Assembly (NCBI GenBank): GCA_900312665.1
Contig: ONZQ02000010.1
Span: forward strand, 1,479,987-1,543,986
Length of the DNA: 64,000 bases
Source: Cephalotrichum gorgonifer
Taxonomy: Eukaryota > Ascomycota > Sordariomycetes > Microascales > Microascaceae
Direction of reading: 5' to 3'
Shown here: positions 11,576 through 23,499 of the stretch, in pieces
How positions within the stretch are numbered: the stretch's first letter is position 1
How the letters are laid out: every line of letters starts with the position of its first letter
Made by a program: the position numbers and the translations under genes
Notes under the pieces: generated by a model
Told to the model about the DNA's origin: nothing
What the model saw: the letters and a program-made list of their open reading frames with translations, nothing else
Databases searched by the model: none

Positions 11576-12829
11576 TAAGTCATACGGTTATGAGACGTCT
11601 GCTCTGCGAGTTATTTTCTTCTTCCTGGGCTCAAGGCACCATCCTTGGGGAAAGCGCCCGGAAATGAGTTCGGGATTCTTCCAGCCCAAATACATTTCAC
11701 AGCAGGGCCTGACGGCCTAGTGAGACCGATATCTCCGCTTCGAAGGGGACAAAGGCTAGCAACTATCATCTTCTGATGCCCCCGCTTGGTCTCTTTAAGG
11801 AAATATCATGCGCCAAGACTTCCAACAAGCTAAGTCCGAGTGTCTCGATTGACCATGAGTGAAATGTGGTGTCCACCTATATCCTCGCAGTTTCTTGCCA
11901 TCCATGACGACAAATTACATTACATCATGGAAATCCAAACATGCATCATAAGCCTAAGCCTCTTTCGGAATCGTAATGCGCCAAGACTTTCCCTGCAACA
12001 CCACAGATTCAACCATGGCCCAACCCCGTCATGCAAGCTAATCAAGACCATACCATCGTTCAACGCGGCAGCCAGCTTATAGAAGAAGACGCAATGTCTC
12101 AATGGCACCAATATTTACGCAAATCAACCCGACTCGTGTGGCCATCCTGTATACCGAACAGGATTTGTAGTAGTCACAGATGGGCGCTTTGCGGAGGTTA
12201 TCAAGCGTCTTCGTGCCTGGCTGCAATGACAAGTTAACAGTCACGGCACGATATGATCCCTGACGATCACATCTAAAGGCTAATACATAACCACCTGCTG
12301 ATCCCTAAGCTCGGTATGCCACATGCCACCAATGAGCCCGCAATATGGTTCTGGATTCAGGTAGTAAAGGAACATTCACATTGTGATATTCCGCGTGCCG
12401 TCTCGGGCCACACTACGTCTTCCCCTAGAGATAGTACCAAGGCGAGCGTGAGATTTTCCCTGCCTTGGAGCTAGCACCAACTCTACCCGCAATTCTACTG
12501 GCCCCTTCCTCGTCAGATCTGACCAGATGGGCCGTCCTTCTTGGGAGGGCCAATAATACTTGCTTATATATCAATCTCACATCAGCACCGGATACAGGAA
12601 AATCCGGCGACCATGTCGCTCAATCCTTCGCACACAAGTAATAAAGGGCCGCGTTAGACTCCCGAGTCCCCACCTCCACCGCCTTACCAAAATCTCCACT
12701 AGAATCTGCCCTCGATTCAGGAAGCACGGGGCCTTGGTAGAGGTCATCGTCACCCTTTAAGCCTGCAGCGCAGCAACTCGACGTTTTGCTTCCCAGCCCA
12801 GCTTCATTTGACCTCAGAGCTCGCTCATC
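11576..12829. other. Gene-free stretch upstream of P450
   Basis: Short open frames here have no recognisable domain. A TATATA run around 12562-12569 lies about 260 bp upstream of the P450 start and could be a promoter element, but this is weak. Nothing else was recognised. Confidence 0.5.
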
Positions 12830-14545
12830 ATGGAGGCTCTGATCAACGTGCTGACATGGCCTCGCGTCGTGGGCACAGTCACCGCATACCTCTCATCCCT
12901 AGTAATATACCGCCTCTTCTTCCACCCCCTCGCGCGATTCCCGGGTCCGCGGTTGGCAGCTATCACGCGACTTTATGAGGGCTACTATGATCTCTACCAG
13001 AACGGCCAATACACCTTTAAAATTGCAGAGTTGCACAAACAATATGGTATCATCACCCTACGTCTCGTCCTCCTATCGTCTGCATGCGGTGTCTAACGTA
13101 GATACAGGACCCATCATTCGTATCAGCCCGTTTGAGCTTCATGTCAGCGACCCGGCCTTCTTTGACACCCTCTATCGTCAGGATGGAGTTTGGCATAAAT
13201 ACGACTGGGCAGTGGACGCCTTCGCCGCCCATGGCGCCACCCTATTTACCGCCGACCACCACCTCCACAAGGCGCGCCGCCAACCGCTAAACCCCTTCTT
13301 TTCGAAGGCGAGGGTCGTGAGCCACCTGGGCTTAATTCAGCGACACGTGGAAAAGCTATGTGCTCGCCTCTCGGAACTTGCGAAGTCAAAGATGACGTTC
13401 GATCTGGGTGCTGCTACTACCGCCGTGAGCCGAGATATCGCGAACGAATTCATTATTGGCAAGCACTACAATAGTTTGGGGAAGGAAGACTTTGATGTGG
13501 CTCAAGTTATTGCGTCGCAGGGTGGAGGGAAGATGTGGCGGACGACGAAGTTTGTGCGGTGGTTCGCGCCGGCCCTGAGATTGATCCCACCTGAGTGGGT
13601 TATGGCGGCGATATCGGACCCTGCTATGAAGGAGTTCTTCCAATACATACTGGTAGGAAGAGGATCTCTTTCAGTTCTCGACTGAGTCTTCAGTACCGAC
13701 TAACCTTTGTTTACAACGGACCAGACTGGGATGAAAGATACGAGGGATCTGATCAGGGCAGCAGAATCCTCAACGTCGGACGACAAACCCACGATTGTCC
13801 ACCAGATCGTAAGGTCTGGACTTTCCCGATCTGAGAAGTCATTTGATCGCGTGTTTGAAGACGTCTCTACAGTGACTGGTGCAGGCTTTGAGACAACCGC
13901 CAGCGTCCTACGACTGGTCCTATTTAGTCTTTACAGCAACGTTGATATCCTCGAGCGGGTCCGGACAGAGCTTGCCTCGGCGGCAGAATCTCAAGCATCA
14001 GGCGATCTTGAGCTGACAACTCTTCAGCAGCTGCCGTATCTAACGGCATGCGTAATGGAAGGTCTTCGCCTGAGCCCAGCGATTGCCACCCGTATGGCGC
14101 GCGTTGCTCCCGATAGGGACCTGTTCTACGGCGACCAGCGCATACCGGCCGGCACGCCTGTCGGAATGACCTCCATCCTATTACACACGGACGAGAAGTA
14201 CTACTCGGAGCCCAATCGCTTTAACCCCGACAGATGGATGGACCCTGATCCTTGGAAGATCGGAGACAAGTTGTTCGTGCCGTTTTCGAAGGGGACGCGA
14301 ATGTGTCTTGGAATGCAGTAAGTGAATCGTTGCTGCCGACAGACCCGAGGTCGACGTTTTAACAATGTGTTGTTAGTCTCGCCTGGGCAGATATGTACCT
14401 GATTACGTCTACTATTGTCCGCCGCTTCGACTTCCAGTTCCCAAGCGCAAAGGCGGGGGATTTTTTGTGTACCAGCGACCAATTTGCCGTTGGGACGTCT
14501 GGGAAGGGGGAGCTCATAGCCACTGCTACAGTGGCTAGTGGGTGA
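12830..14545 (+). CDS. Cytochrome P450 monooxygenase (fungal, trichodiene-oxygenase-like class)
   Basis: Haem-thiolate monooxygenase anchored in the ER. Exons 12830-13046, 13108-13652, 13725-14317 and 14377-14545 close in frame, giving 507 aa, normal for the family. An N-terminal hydrophobic anchor (residues about 10-30) is followed by the proline hinge FHPLARFPGP. The oxygen-binding I-helix reads GAGFETTAS (about 304), ExxR is EGLR (about 365), and the haem loop is FSKGTRMCLG with the cysteine near 447. All key residues are present. The order of blocks (PLNPFFSK, ISPFELHV) resembles fungal P450s related to trichodiene oxygenase. No terpene synthase or other backbone gene is in the window, so the substrate cannot be inferred. 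Confidence 0.92.
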
Positions 14546-15758
14546 CTCACGACTTTATACACAGTCAGGCTCTATAATGATGGGATGATTTGACTCTCTA
14601 GGTTATAAATGTCGTGCAATATTTTTAACAAACAGAACCCCGTTCCTCAATTCTCGGACTACTTTGCTATAATTTTCTACTGTCTCCGATTGCACTTATC
14701 CGCCAATCGATGTGTTCCGATTGAAGTTGAAATGAATGCGAAGACGTTGAATTGCGCAGAAAACCCGTTCATTCACTCCTCCTCCATAGGTTGATTTTGT
14801 GTCATTACCTTGGAATCTACTGTATGCTACGCGTTGGATTGCTTGCCTTCTTGTTTCATAAATTCGGTGGTGAGTCATTCCTGTAGTATATATGGGTCTC
14901 GAGGGCTTTTAGCAGATAATGAGGCGCTGGGCGTTGAGTAATTAAGCCATCTTCCCGACGGACATTAAAATTGCTGTGAAAATTGATTCAATGTGCAGTA
15001 CAGCTTTTCTGGAAAAGCAGACTTGCAACAGGACCCCGCCAGCATAAACACACATCCTATCTGGTCGAGTTGCATATAGCCGTTGGATACAAGCCAGTGC
15101 CGGGGAAAGAAGGACAGGAAATCCCCCCCCCCCAAAAAAAAACTTGCCTTGGGGTCAAAATATTCAGCAACAGACCGGTAAACTGAGATTGCATGAGCTG
15201 TGTAGCCAAGCCGGGTTAATGCCATGACAACCATCGCTACATGTATCCCTCTACCGAGGTTGGGCATAGGAACAAGGGGTATGTATCGAAGGGCAGCGCA
15301 GTAAAATATTACATGTACTACAGAATTACTGGGGCAGTGGCAAGAAGGGGTTTTAAGCAAAGCAGCACCATCGAAGCTAGGCAAGGTGTATGAAACATGG
15401 AGCAGGTCGAGACATAGTTGCAAATGCAGAGGTTAAGTCAGCAATCAGCTTGAGCTACAAAAATGTCTTCCGCGGTATACAAGGTCGGAGGTATTAAATA
15501 CCCTGACATGGTCTCATTTCCACCTAGTCAATCCCGTCTCGGTCCTGGGACTCAACTTGTCGAAGTGACCAGATGTATTAATGTAGGTCCATGAGGATCA
15601 CCCTTGTATTAGGAGAAGTAGACTAATAAAGCCTGGGTGGTTTGGAGTCTACAAATGTGGAGTCAGAATGCGCGGCGGGTATTCCAAGCTCCCAACGCCA
15701 GCATTATGGGATGAGCAAGAAGACACCAGAGAATGTAAAGGACAACTGGGTTTACGCT
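14546..15758. other. Gene-free stretch between convergent P450 and S1 nuclease
   Basis: No gene with family resemblance was found on either strand. A short homopolymer block (C9 followed by A9) lies near 15,125-15,142. Nothing else was recognised. Confidence 0.5.
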
Positions 15759-16809
15759 TTAGTGCATCCGGCAACTCTTGCGGCGTCGGTACTCATCGAC
15801 AATGAGATCGAGCCAGGCAGCGAGGCGGTAGCCTGCCTTGGCAACGAGCAGCTCCACGACGGGGGCGGCCTTCTCGTAGTACGCTCCTGACAGCTCCTGT
15901 CCGATGATAGCGGTGGGGCCCTCGGGGAGAACTAGAAATGACAATGTTAGCATATCATGATCGAATCTGCCTGTTGTATGCACTGAGGCGGACGATGGAG
16001 GGGAAAACGTACCGGTAGTGCAGATATACGAGTTGCAATCCCTCGACCAGCCTAGCGCGGTCGTCGCCGGGTCCTTGAGATCAATACCCTCCAACCAGCC
16101 GGCCTTCTCCTCCGCATACTTCCCCGTGGTAAGCTCCACCATGAGCTGCGTCGACCACTTCTTCGCAATCACGTAGGGATCGCCAGCCACGCCATCGTTC
16201 ACGAGGAGGGTACCGATAGAACCATCCCATACGTGGTGCAGATCAATCTCAACCCCGTTGAACAGCACGTCGATCCCGTTCCCTCCGGCCTCCACATTCT
16301 CGTTATGCAGCGGCTGGTGCAGGTCGCCGACGAAGTGGATCACGAACTTGGCCGCCTGGTGCCTCTGCGCCAGTGAGAGCGACGGGTCGAGCGACTGAAG
16401 GGTATAGTTCGCCAGCGCGGTGACCACGCAGCCAGTCTCTCCGCAGTCGCGCTCGAGGTCGACGCCACACCAAAACGGCGGGTCGTCCAGGGCATCGATG
16501 TAATGGAAGGTGTCACTGAAGGCGCCCTCCTCGGTCTTGCGGAAGGAATCGGCCCAGGTGGCTACGCTGCCGAGGTAGTCCTCTGTGTTGTTTCCGAGGA
16601 CGTGCTTCAGGTACTTCTCCGTCGTGGGCGAGACGAAGTGGGAGGCCAGGTAGGCGACAGTGATGTGCCCGAACCCTATAGTTGTGCGGGTTAGTTGTGA
16701 GGGGAGACTCAGCTGCGCGGTGGATGGGGTCGACCTTACCATCCCAAGCGACTGCGACCTGGGGAAGGACGAGTGCCGTGAGCGCAAGGATGCTCGTAGA
16801 GGCCTTCAT
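15759..16809 (-). CDS. Secreted S1/P1-type zinc nuclease
   Basis: Extracellular single-strand-specific nuclease. Exons 16740-16809, 16013-16675 and 15759-15931 close in frame and give 301 aa. A signal peptide (about 21 residues, ending AVA) is followed by the mature N-terminal Trp, whose main chain and side chain in this family bind zinc. Other zinc ligands are visible in order: GHITVAYL, WADSFR, FHYIDA, DLHQPLH and DLHHVWD. Two Cys pairs (WCGVDLERDCGETGC, DCNSYIC) fit the disulphides known in S1/P1 nucleases. The ATG at 16809 was preferred over an in-frame ATG 63 bp upstream because the signal peptide starts there. A TTATTTAAAA run at 16961-16970 could be the TATA element. The enzyme scavenges nucleic acids; infection or development roles would be inference. 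Confidence 0.94.
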
Positions 16810-19313
16810 GTTGATACTTATCTTAGAGCCGTGCGGACGGAGCGGAGAGAGAGGGATGGCCTGGAAATGCAAAGACGGATTCGCACTTCGTAGTTCGTAG
16901 AATCAAGCTCTCAAATAAGAGGGGCGAAAACGGAGGAGGAATGGGGCAAGGAACAAGTTCTTTTAAATAAAAGGCCATGACCCTGTCGGCAAGCCATCTT
17001 GTCTTATCTACTACACGTGAAGAAGTCCACTTCTCTTCTCTCGCCTTCTCAATTGGGCTGGAAGCGGGATCCGCACAGGGATTAGTAGCCTACGCAAATT
17101 GGTTATGCCCTCGCGAAGGCACCTTTGTATATCGCACTGTGCACCCGCTTCGTCGGATTTGCGGGATGCTGACGATGGATCGGCGCAGGATCCGTACATG
17201 TAGGCTGGTTTAAGATCTGCGCAAGTCTAGGTATGTATGATCCCGGGCCATGGCTATTTTAGCAGTAAGCGATTCTGTGCCCTCCCACTCCCACGCGATA
17301 TAGAGGTAGACCTGGTCTTCTCCCCGAAACCGGAATCATAGCATTAAGCTAATTATACCAGGTTGGGCTTTGATATTCTAATCGTCTGGTGGAGCATCCG
17401 AGTTACCCGTACGAGTAGGATCCATTCTGGGATACAAGTACGGGGTAGAGGGGTTCGAGAATGCAGAAACGGAAGGTGACTTCGAAACTCTTGGCTCAAT
17501 ACGGGCTAACCACGGAGAACATCCTTGTGCCTTGGCTCCACTTCGGCCGCTTAGCGGCAGGCTCCGGCCGGGTGTCGCGTGACCTCGCTCTGGATTCGTC
17601 CTCCTTATCATGTACTTGATAGTAGATGATTAGTATTCGCAGGCACTAGCATAGTAGGATTCCGATGTGAGAACTACTCGTAGTGATCCCACGTACTATA
17701 CCACCACCCAACCACATGCAATGGATAGAGTGTTAGACTAGGAGTCCCGCTTGGAATTGGTGATTATTATTGCTGTATGTGCGACCCCATGTTGAAGCTC
17801 TACTGCCCAGGATTGACGTAACTGATAATCGGTAGAAGGTGCTTGATAAGGGTGCCCATGATAATGTTATCTTCAGCTGAAGTTTATATATTAAGCTAAC
17901 TAACTGCAATTTCCGTCAGATCCGTAGCGCTGTAAGGAAACGTGAACGCCGATTAGCAAACCAGCCGACAGGCTGCGTTGGAAGCCCGTCATTTTCATCC
18001 ACTACTCTGCTCTAGCGACGCTGGCAAAGAATCCTTCGGACCGGATATCCAATACCCCATCACTTGTAGAGCTTGATCGAGAGTCGGCGAATACATCAGC
18101 AATCGTTTGCATCTTCCCATACAGCAAAGGATCGCCATTTGCTTCCAAGCTCTTCACAATGCACAAGGGAAGATTCAGCTTATTTATATATCCGCAGTCT
18201 TTATCTCCCGTAAGAAATTTCCACAGGATCAAGAAGGTCATATACGTGACGGCCTCACCAAGCGCCCGCACTAGAGGATGCCTCATTAGATGGCGCACTA
18301 TCGCCCTAGCCGTGGCTGCCCAAACCGTCTAGCAATCAAGGAAATAGAACAAGCAAAAAGGAAAGAGACATACAACACCAGGGATTCGCTGGTCGTCACC
18401 GACCCAACTACTAGTCTAGCGCTTCGTGGTTTATGTATAGGGGAGCGGACGGGACCCTCAGTTTTCCACGAGCTATGGTCGTATGTGCCTGTTGTTAAAC
18501 ATTCGCTGACCTATGAGGCAGATGACCGACTGTCCGTTCTCTATTCGACAAAGAACCATTATGGTTCGCCTTGTAAGAGCTGCAAGACATTTCCAATCCG
18601 CCGGGAAGACTTCCCGAACCTATCACCCCTATTTAGGTTAGTCCGAGGTCGAATGATAAGATCAACGCCACTATGGAGACGCTAAGCCTTACGGAGGCAG
18701 CAAGTGTAAAAGCAGCAACATTCACTCTCTATCGATATATTCTATGCCCTACGATGGATATTGCGCCATGCATATCTAAGGTAGAGAAACCAACCTGAAT
18801 TAGCCAAAACATTCACCCTGCTAACCCCTATGACGTCAAATTATAAGCAGATATGAACGATCCTTCAATTGAGACTTGGTCAATAAGAATAGGGAGAAAC
18901 ACATTCATCGGCTTGCGAGGGCAAGTTGCAGGCTATCTTCAGACCAGTATAGTGGGATCCAGAATTACTTGTGTACGATATTGCTAGAACTATGGGCATA
19001 CCAACCTGTACTCCGCGATTGCGGTAGAAGCCTGGTAAATGCATAGGGGGGCAGAAATATCACTTGCGTACACCGTATCAGTGGGCGCCCTGCTTGCGGT
19101 CATGCTACATATGTAGCTGGGCGAGTGCCAAACCTGTACAACAGATGCTACCATTTAATCCCCCCTGGTACTTAAAGCGGGGTAGGGGTCGACCCAACAT
19201 AAACATTTTGTGCGTCATCACCAGCTGGAGAATGAATACGAGCTGTATCGAAGACAAACAATTTCGTTGTCAATTGATCCCTGGATTGTTGCTGATTTTA
19301 ATTTCTGTGCCTG
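16810..19313. other. Long gene-poor stretch between S1 nuclease and MFS transporter
   Basis: About 2.5 kb with no supportable gene. An open frame on the minus strand at 18002-18298 has protein-like composition but no recognisable family. The 16-base word at about 17,625 (GATGATTAGTATTCGC) recurs near 28,430, which may mark remnants of a dispersed repeat. Confidence 0.45.
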
Positions 19314-21158
19314 ATGATGGCGGGCCCCTCTATTGCCAGCCCTCGCCGGGAAGAGGTGGACTCCGCGCTAGAAGTGGACACTACGGCCACATCCACGCCC
19401 GGGAAGACATCCATCTCGGAGATCCGCTTGCAACTCGTCACTCTTGGTATGTTATACTCAGGGCTCTCTGGAATATCATTCGGGGCTCATTCGGTATCTA
19501 AAGGCAGGACTCCTCCGAGCTACGGAGGCGATCGCCTGGACGAGCATCTTCCCCTACGTCTACTTCATGATCCCGTCCTTCGACGGGGTCGACAAGAAGG
19601 ACATTCCGTTCTACGCGGGGCTGCACGTCGCCGTATTCACCTTTTGTGAATTCCTTAGCGGCGCCCTGTGGGCGAAGCTGAGCGATAGGATTGGCCGCAG
19701 GACCACGCTGCTTATCGGCGCCCTCTGCGGCATGGCTACGTCGCTGTCTTTCGGCATGTCAAGCTCTATCGCCATGGCCACTGCTGCCAGGGCCTTCGGT
19801 GGGGTTTCAAATCCGAATGTTGGCCTTGTGCAGACGTGTGCTATGGAACTAGCGCGGCACAAGGAGCAACAAGGTGAGACTATGATTTTCGTGATTGTGA
19901 TGGCCCGTGCCTAACATCACAACTAGCTAGGGCAATGTCGTTTGTAATATTTATAAGGACAATGGGGTGAGCAAGACATTGCGTTTTTTTCCTGTTCAGG
20001 CGACCTTGCACTCTGATCATCTTGGCTAGGTACCTGGTAGGTCCAATTCTCGGAGGCTTCTTGGCCGATCCGGCGGGCCTGTATCCCTCGTTGTTTCCCC
20101 GGGACTCGGTGTGGACCTTGTATCGATTTCTGCTACCGAATTTGGCGGTGGCCTCACTCCAAGCCGTGAGCTGTATTGTGGCTTTTCTCTTCCTGCCAGA
20201 GACGCATCCGCAGTTAGTTATCTCACAAGCAAAGCCCAGGGCTTAGAATCGGCCAGGCTCTGGCACGCTTCTTCGGAGGAAGGTCGGTATCCCGAGAAGG
20301 ATATCAGTACGCTCCTTTACAAAGGGAGGACGTAGATATAGCCATTCGTGGACGAGCAGAGCGTGGCACCGACGACGAAGATAGGCAGGAATTGCAAGAT
20401 TTATCCGCCAACGACCAGCAATCCGAGCCTCACGGAGATCTAAAACTAAGTGGCCATAAAACGGCATTTACACCGCAAGTCGTCCTCCAGATCCTCTCTA
20501 TTTCTATCCTCGCGTTTCACAAGATGTCGTCCGATGCGATAGTTCCAGCCTTTCTGGCCGCTCCGCGGACTCCGTCGGGATCGGAAACACCAGGTCCCCG
20601 CAGCGCCCTCGAGAGCGCAGGCGGGTTCGGATACAGCAACCGGAAAATCGGCTTTATCCTTCTATCCCAGGCGGCCGTCGCCCTCGCTACGCAGCCGACG
20701 CTCGTGCCCTTATTCATTAACAAGGTGGGCGCTTTGAGGGCATATCGCATCGTGCTAGGGATATATCCGGCTATGTACATTGCCACTCCACTCCTACCAA
20801 GGCTCAGTCCTGCCGTAGCTCTGGTATTCCTGTTGTTCGATGTTTGGATCAAAGTTCTTCTATCCTCTGTGGGATATATCTGTTCCGCTCTCCTGTAAGT
20901 TTTCGCTAGATTTGTGTCCTCAATTTCTAACGGAGTGGCAGTATCACCAATACGGCGCCGGAGAGGGGCCTGCTCGCACAGATAAATGGCGCATCGGCTT
21001 CCTTTTCATGTCTCGCACGGTCGGTGGGCCCCATTGTGGCAGGCAAGCTTTTTTCTGTTGGTCTGGGAGTCGGATATGTCGGCATTGCGTTTTGGGCGCT
21101 GGGCGCTGTTGCGCTACTTGGCTCGGTTGAGTCTCTGTTGTTGATGGATGGCCTGTGA
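19314..21158 (+). CDS. MFS multidrug-type transporter, possibly frameshifted
   Basis: Proton-driven efflux carrier of the fungal 12-TM family with MFS motif A (GALWAKLSDRIGRRTTLL). Exons 19314-19446, 19508-19873, 19927-19966 and 20030-20212 encode the N-terminal half (LLRATEAIAWTSIFPY, then RAFGGVSNPNVG). The C-terminal half is encoded by about 20283-20894 and 20942-21158 (ILSISILAFHKMSSD, RSVGPIVAGKLF). The join between halves is odd: after FLPETHPQ the frame reaches TAG at 20244. Continuation needs either a 70-bp intron (20213-20282, AAG acceptor), which closes a 516-aa frame, or a one-base shift inside the cytoplasmic loop. The second option would keep SPGLRIGQALARFF, which looks like the conserved loop motif of this family, so a frameshift is a serious possibility. 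Confidence 0.8.
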
Positions 21159-21281
21159 TACTTCAAAACAAACTAGTACGTTTCTAATGGGCTTTTCCCA
21201 CATGGAGACAATATCATAGAGGTAGCGTTATTTGCTAATGGTAGAGCTCCGTTTAAAAACGGGGGGCAAAAAGAAATAACA

Positions 21282-21372
21282 TGATTCGGCCCGGGCTCGA
21301 TCCGGGGACCTCTTGTGTCCAGCACCTTTTTGGATGTTAGACAAGCGTGATAACCAACTACACCACCGAACC
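21282..21372 (-). tRNA. tRNA-Val (anticodon AAC) with a 17-nt intron
   Basis: Read on the minus strand, a 7-bp acceptor stem forms (GGTTCGG with CCGAATC, including one G-T pair) and the discriminator base is A. The D arm is present (GTGGTGTAGTTGGTTATCAC), the anticodon stem is CTTGT/ACAAG, and the T arm is CCCCGGATCGAGCCCGGGG-like. The anticodon loop is C-T-A-A-C-A before and C after a 17-nt intron placed one base 3' of the anticodon, the standard nuclear tRNA intron position. After intron removal the tRNA is 74 nt. Internal A and B box promoters are inherent in the D and T arms. Confidence 0.93.
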
Positions 21373-21690
21373 TGTGATTTGCTGTGGTGATTGGTGCTCC
21401 TGGCCCACTTTTGGTGGTCGGCGACATCCGTCTTTCCCACGGACGTGGTCGTGGAACACCTGAGTAATATTTGCCAGCCTAGCACTGGGTGAAGCTAAAG
21501 CAACTACAAACTGCTGTTGTTTGGCCCTGCTGAGACCAGGTGCGAGCATTTTCCTGCTCCGCGCTGGTCCCAGAGGAAACAGTTAGAGGCGGGTGGGTAT
21601 GTAGTGTTCAGGATGCCAGGAGAGCCCCCCATCGCGAAGCGTCTCTAGGCATGCCCTTTGAGGCACCCAAATTCTCGCAACTGTGCTCAG
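21373..21690. other. Intergenic region beside tRNA-Val
   Basis: No gene seen. This is the upstream flank of the tRNA (-) and the 3' flank of the F-box/LRR-like remnant (-). Confidence 0.5.
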
Positions 21691-22751
21691 TTAGGATTTA
21701 TCCTGCCCTCTTATGTTGCACCACATTCCTCCAAACGACAAGGACAGCTCTTCGAGCCCGACGGGAATGCGCATGATCGTATGTACTAGGTCAGGGTGTA
21801 TGTCCATATTCCCGAGGTGGATACGCTTGAGGCTCCGGGACGTCTTTGGCGGGAACGGCTCGTCCGCTGCTCTCTCGCCCTCGGTCACCCCGTCCATCGA
21901 GAGGATATCTATCTGGGGCAGCCGGTGGATGCACCGTAGGATGTCCAAGATGTCGACGGCTTCATAGAACCTCTCGTCTTCTGGCCGCCTCGCGGAATAC
22001 GCCACGTGCCGTAACCTCTCGAGGGCCGGACGAGGGGTGAGCCCGTAATTGGACGCCAAAATGTAGTCTCGTAGAGGCCCTTCAGAAACCTCCGACTCGA
22101 AGGAAAGAGTGTTGATGTTCTTGCACAGAGATAGCAAAAGTGCCGTAACGGTCCCCGCGAATATCTGGTGTTGTTGATCCGCTTCTTCCCCATGCTTCCA
22201 TGACGACGCATTGGGATGTACAGGACTACTCCGATCCAGCCCCACTGTCTCCCGTCTCCACCAATGCAGCGATTCCAGCATTTCTCGCGTCGTCCCAGCG
22301 CCCAGGCCAAGCTCTGCTACATGATTCTCGATGACGGCGTGCTCCATGTCGCTGAGCCGCGGGAACCTTGCAGAAATGGGGCACCAAATAAACCCTGTGA
22401 TGAACTCGGTGACGGAGAGGGCAAGGTCTGGGTTCTCAATATAGGCCGAAGGAGCTGATATGCACGCTCAATGTCGCCAGTGCAGGACATGTATATGCGA
22501 CGGTACCGCGCGGTCGAGATCCCCCGAGCCCAGATGATATGGAAGTGAGACCGCGCCGTAAAGCAAACCAGGTGACTTGGAGAATGCCGGGGACACCATC
22601 GTGAAGCTACATGTATAGCCCTTAGCCGAGAGACGGCGTGGAGTTTCATGCCAAAAATTGGGCTCTGAGAGGCCCGGTGAAACATGATGCGTGGGCCCCG
22701 AAGGCGGGCTGGGATTGTACGTTGGAATACCATGGCAAGTTCAGTGTGCAA
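21691..22751 (-). pseudogene. F-box/leucine-rich-repeat-like protein, frameshifted remnant
   Basis: A degraded member of the large fungal family in which an F-box-like N-terminus is followed by irregular leucine-rich repeats. The 5' part (about 22,430-22,620) reads LVCFTARSHFH...RYRRIYMSCTGDIERAYQLL, which resembles the segment after an F-box. The 3' part reads ENPDLALSVTEFITGFIW and continues to MWCNIRGQDKS with LRR-like blocks (LERLRHVAYS, LPQIDILSM, LKRIHLGNM, LEELSLSFGGMW). These two parts are in different frames that meet near 22,435-22,445 with no splice sites, so a one-base indel has broken the gene. No convincing F-box start is seen. A TATATATAG run near 22,877 could be its old promoter. 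An assembly error is the alternative explanation. Confidence 0.6.
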
Positions 22752-23499
22752 CTAATGCTTGGCCCCCAGTTGTCACTGTTGTCATCCGGTAATGGGGTTC
22801 TGCTGCGAAAAGGGGTCCGAGCGGCAAATGCAATTTCAAATTCTAATTACCAGCAACTGATGGGTAGAGAGCTTGACTATATATAGGGTGAGCCTGGAAA
22901 GGGTACATACTATTGCACGATTCAGAACATTAGATTATTGTGTACTATATAGATAGTGGGACGGTATTGATTTGAATGTCAAAGGGTCTTCCACAAACGT
23001 CTCGGGAGTGTCTATCTCACCTTCCCAGTCTGGTGACGAGAATGCAACATCGCAGCCCCTTGTCCCTTCCACCCCCACGTGATCACATAATGGCTGACAG
23101 GGAACACAAAGATAGCCTGAATTTATGCAAATGTCAAAAGTTCTAGATAGGAAACCCCTCGAGTTGCCCTGGTCTGCAGCAGCGAATTCATCGTGTTGTA
23201 CCCCTTGCAGCCGTCACAATGGTTGCTTTCATTCACCATCGTAACAGAGGTCACAAGCGAACCTAGGCAGTCTTGGCGACCATATTCAACTGGGCGCATT
23301 TGGCGCCAATCCCATATAGCCACCTGACGTGCAACTGGAGGAACTAATAAGCAAATACTGAGCCTATCTGCTTATAACGCTTGCAAAATATATACGTTTG
23401 TCGATCCTATGCTGGATGGTAAGTAGAGATGGGAATCTCGAGTCAACTTCGGTGCAGATCTTGGGAAACGGACCAGATTCATCCTCCCTGGCCTCTTGG
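22752..23499. other. Intergenic region with TATA-like run
   Basis: Contains CTATATATAGGG near 22,876-22,887, which reads as TATATATAG on the minus strand, about 125 bp upstream of the F-box/LRR remnant. No gene was recognised in the rest. Confidence 0.5.

Noticed and set aside
17715..17770. tRNA-like D-loop and variable region (AATGGATAGAGTGTTAGACT)
   Set aside because: No complete cloverleaf; the T arm and acceptor stem are missing. At best a decayed tRNA-derived fragment.
18002..18298. Minus-strand open frame of 98 codons
   Set aside because: Composition is protein-like but it has no recognisable domain, promoter or intron support, and it lies in a gene-poor stretch.
8871..21158. Secondary-metabolite gene cluster (transcription factor, P450, acetyltransferase, MFS)
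   Set aside because: There is no polyketide synthase, NRPS, terpene cyclase or other backbone gene, and an S1 nuclease and long gaps interrupt the set.
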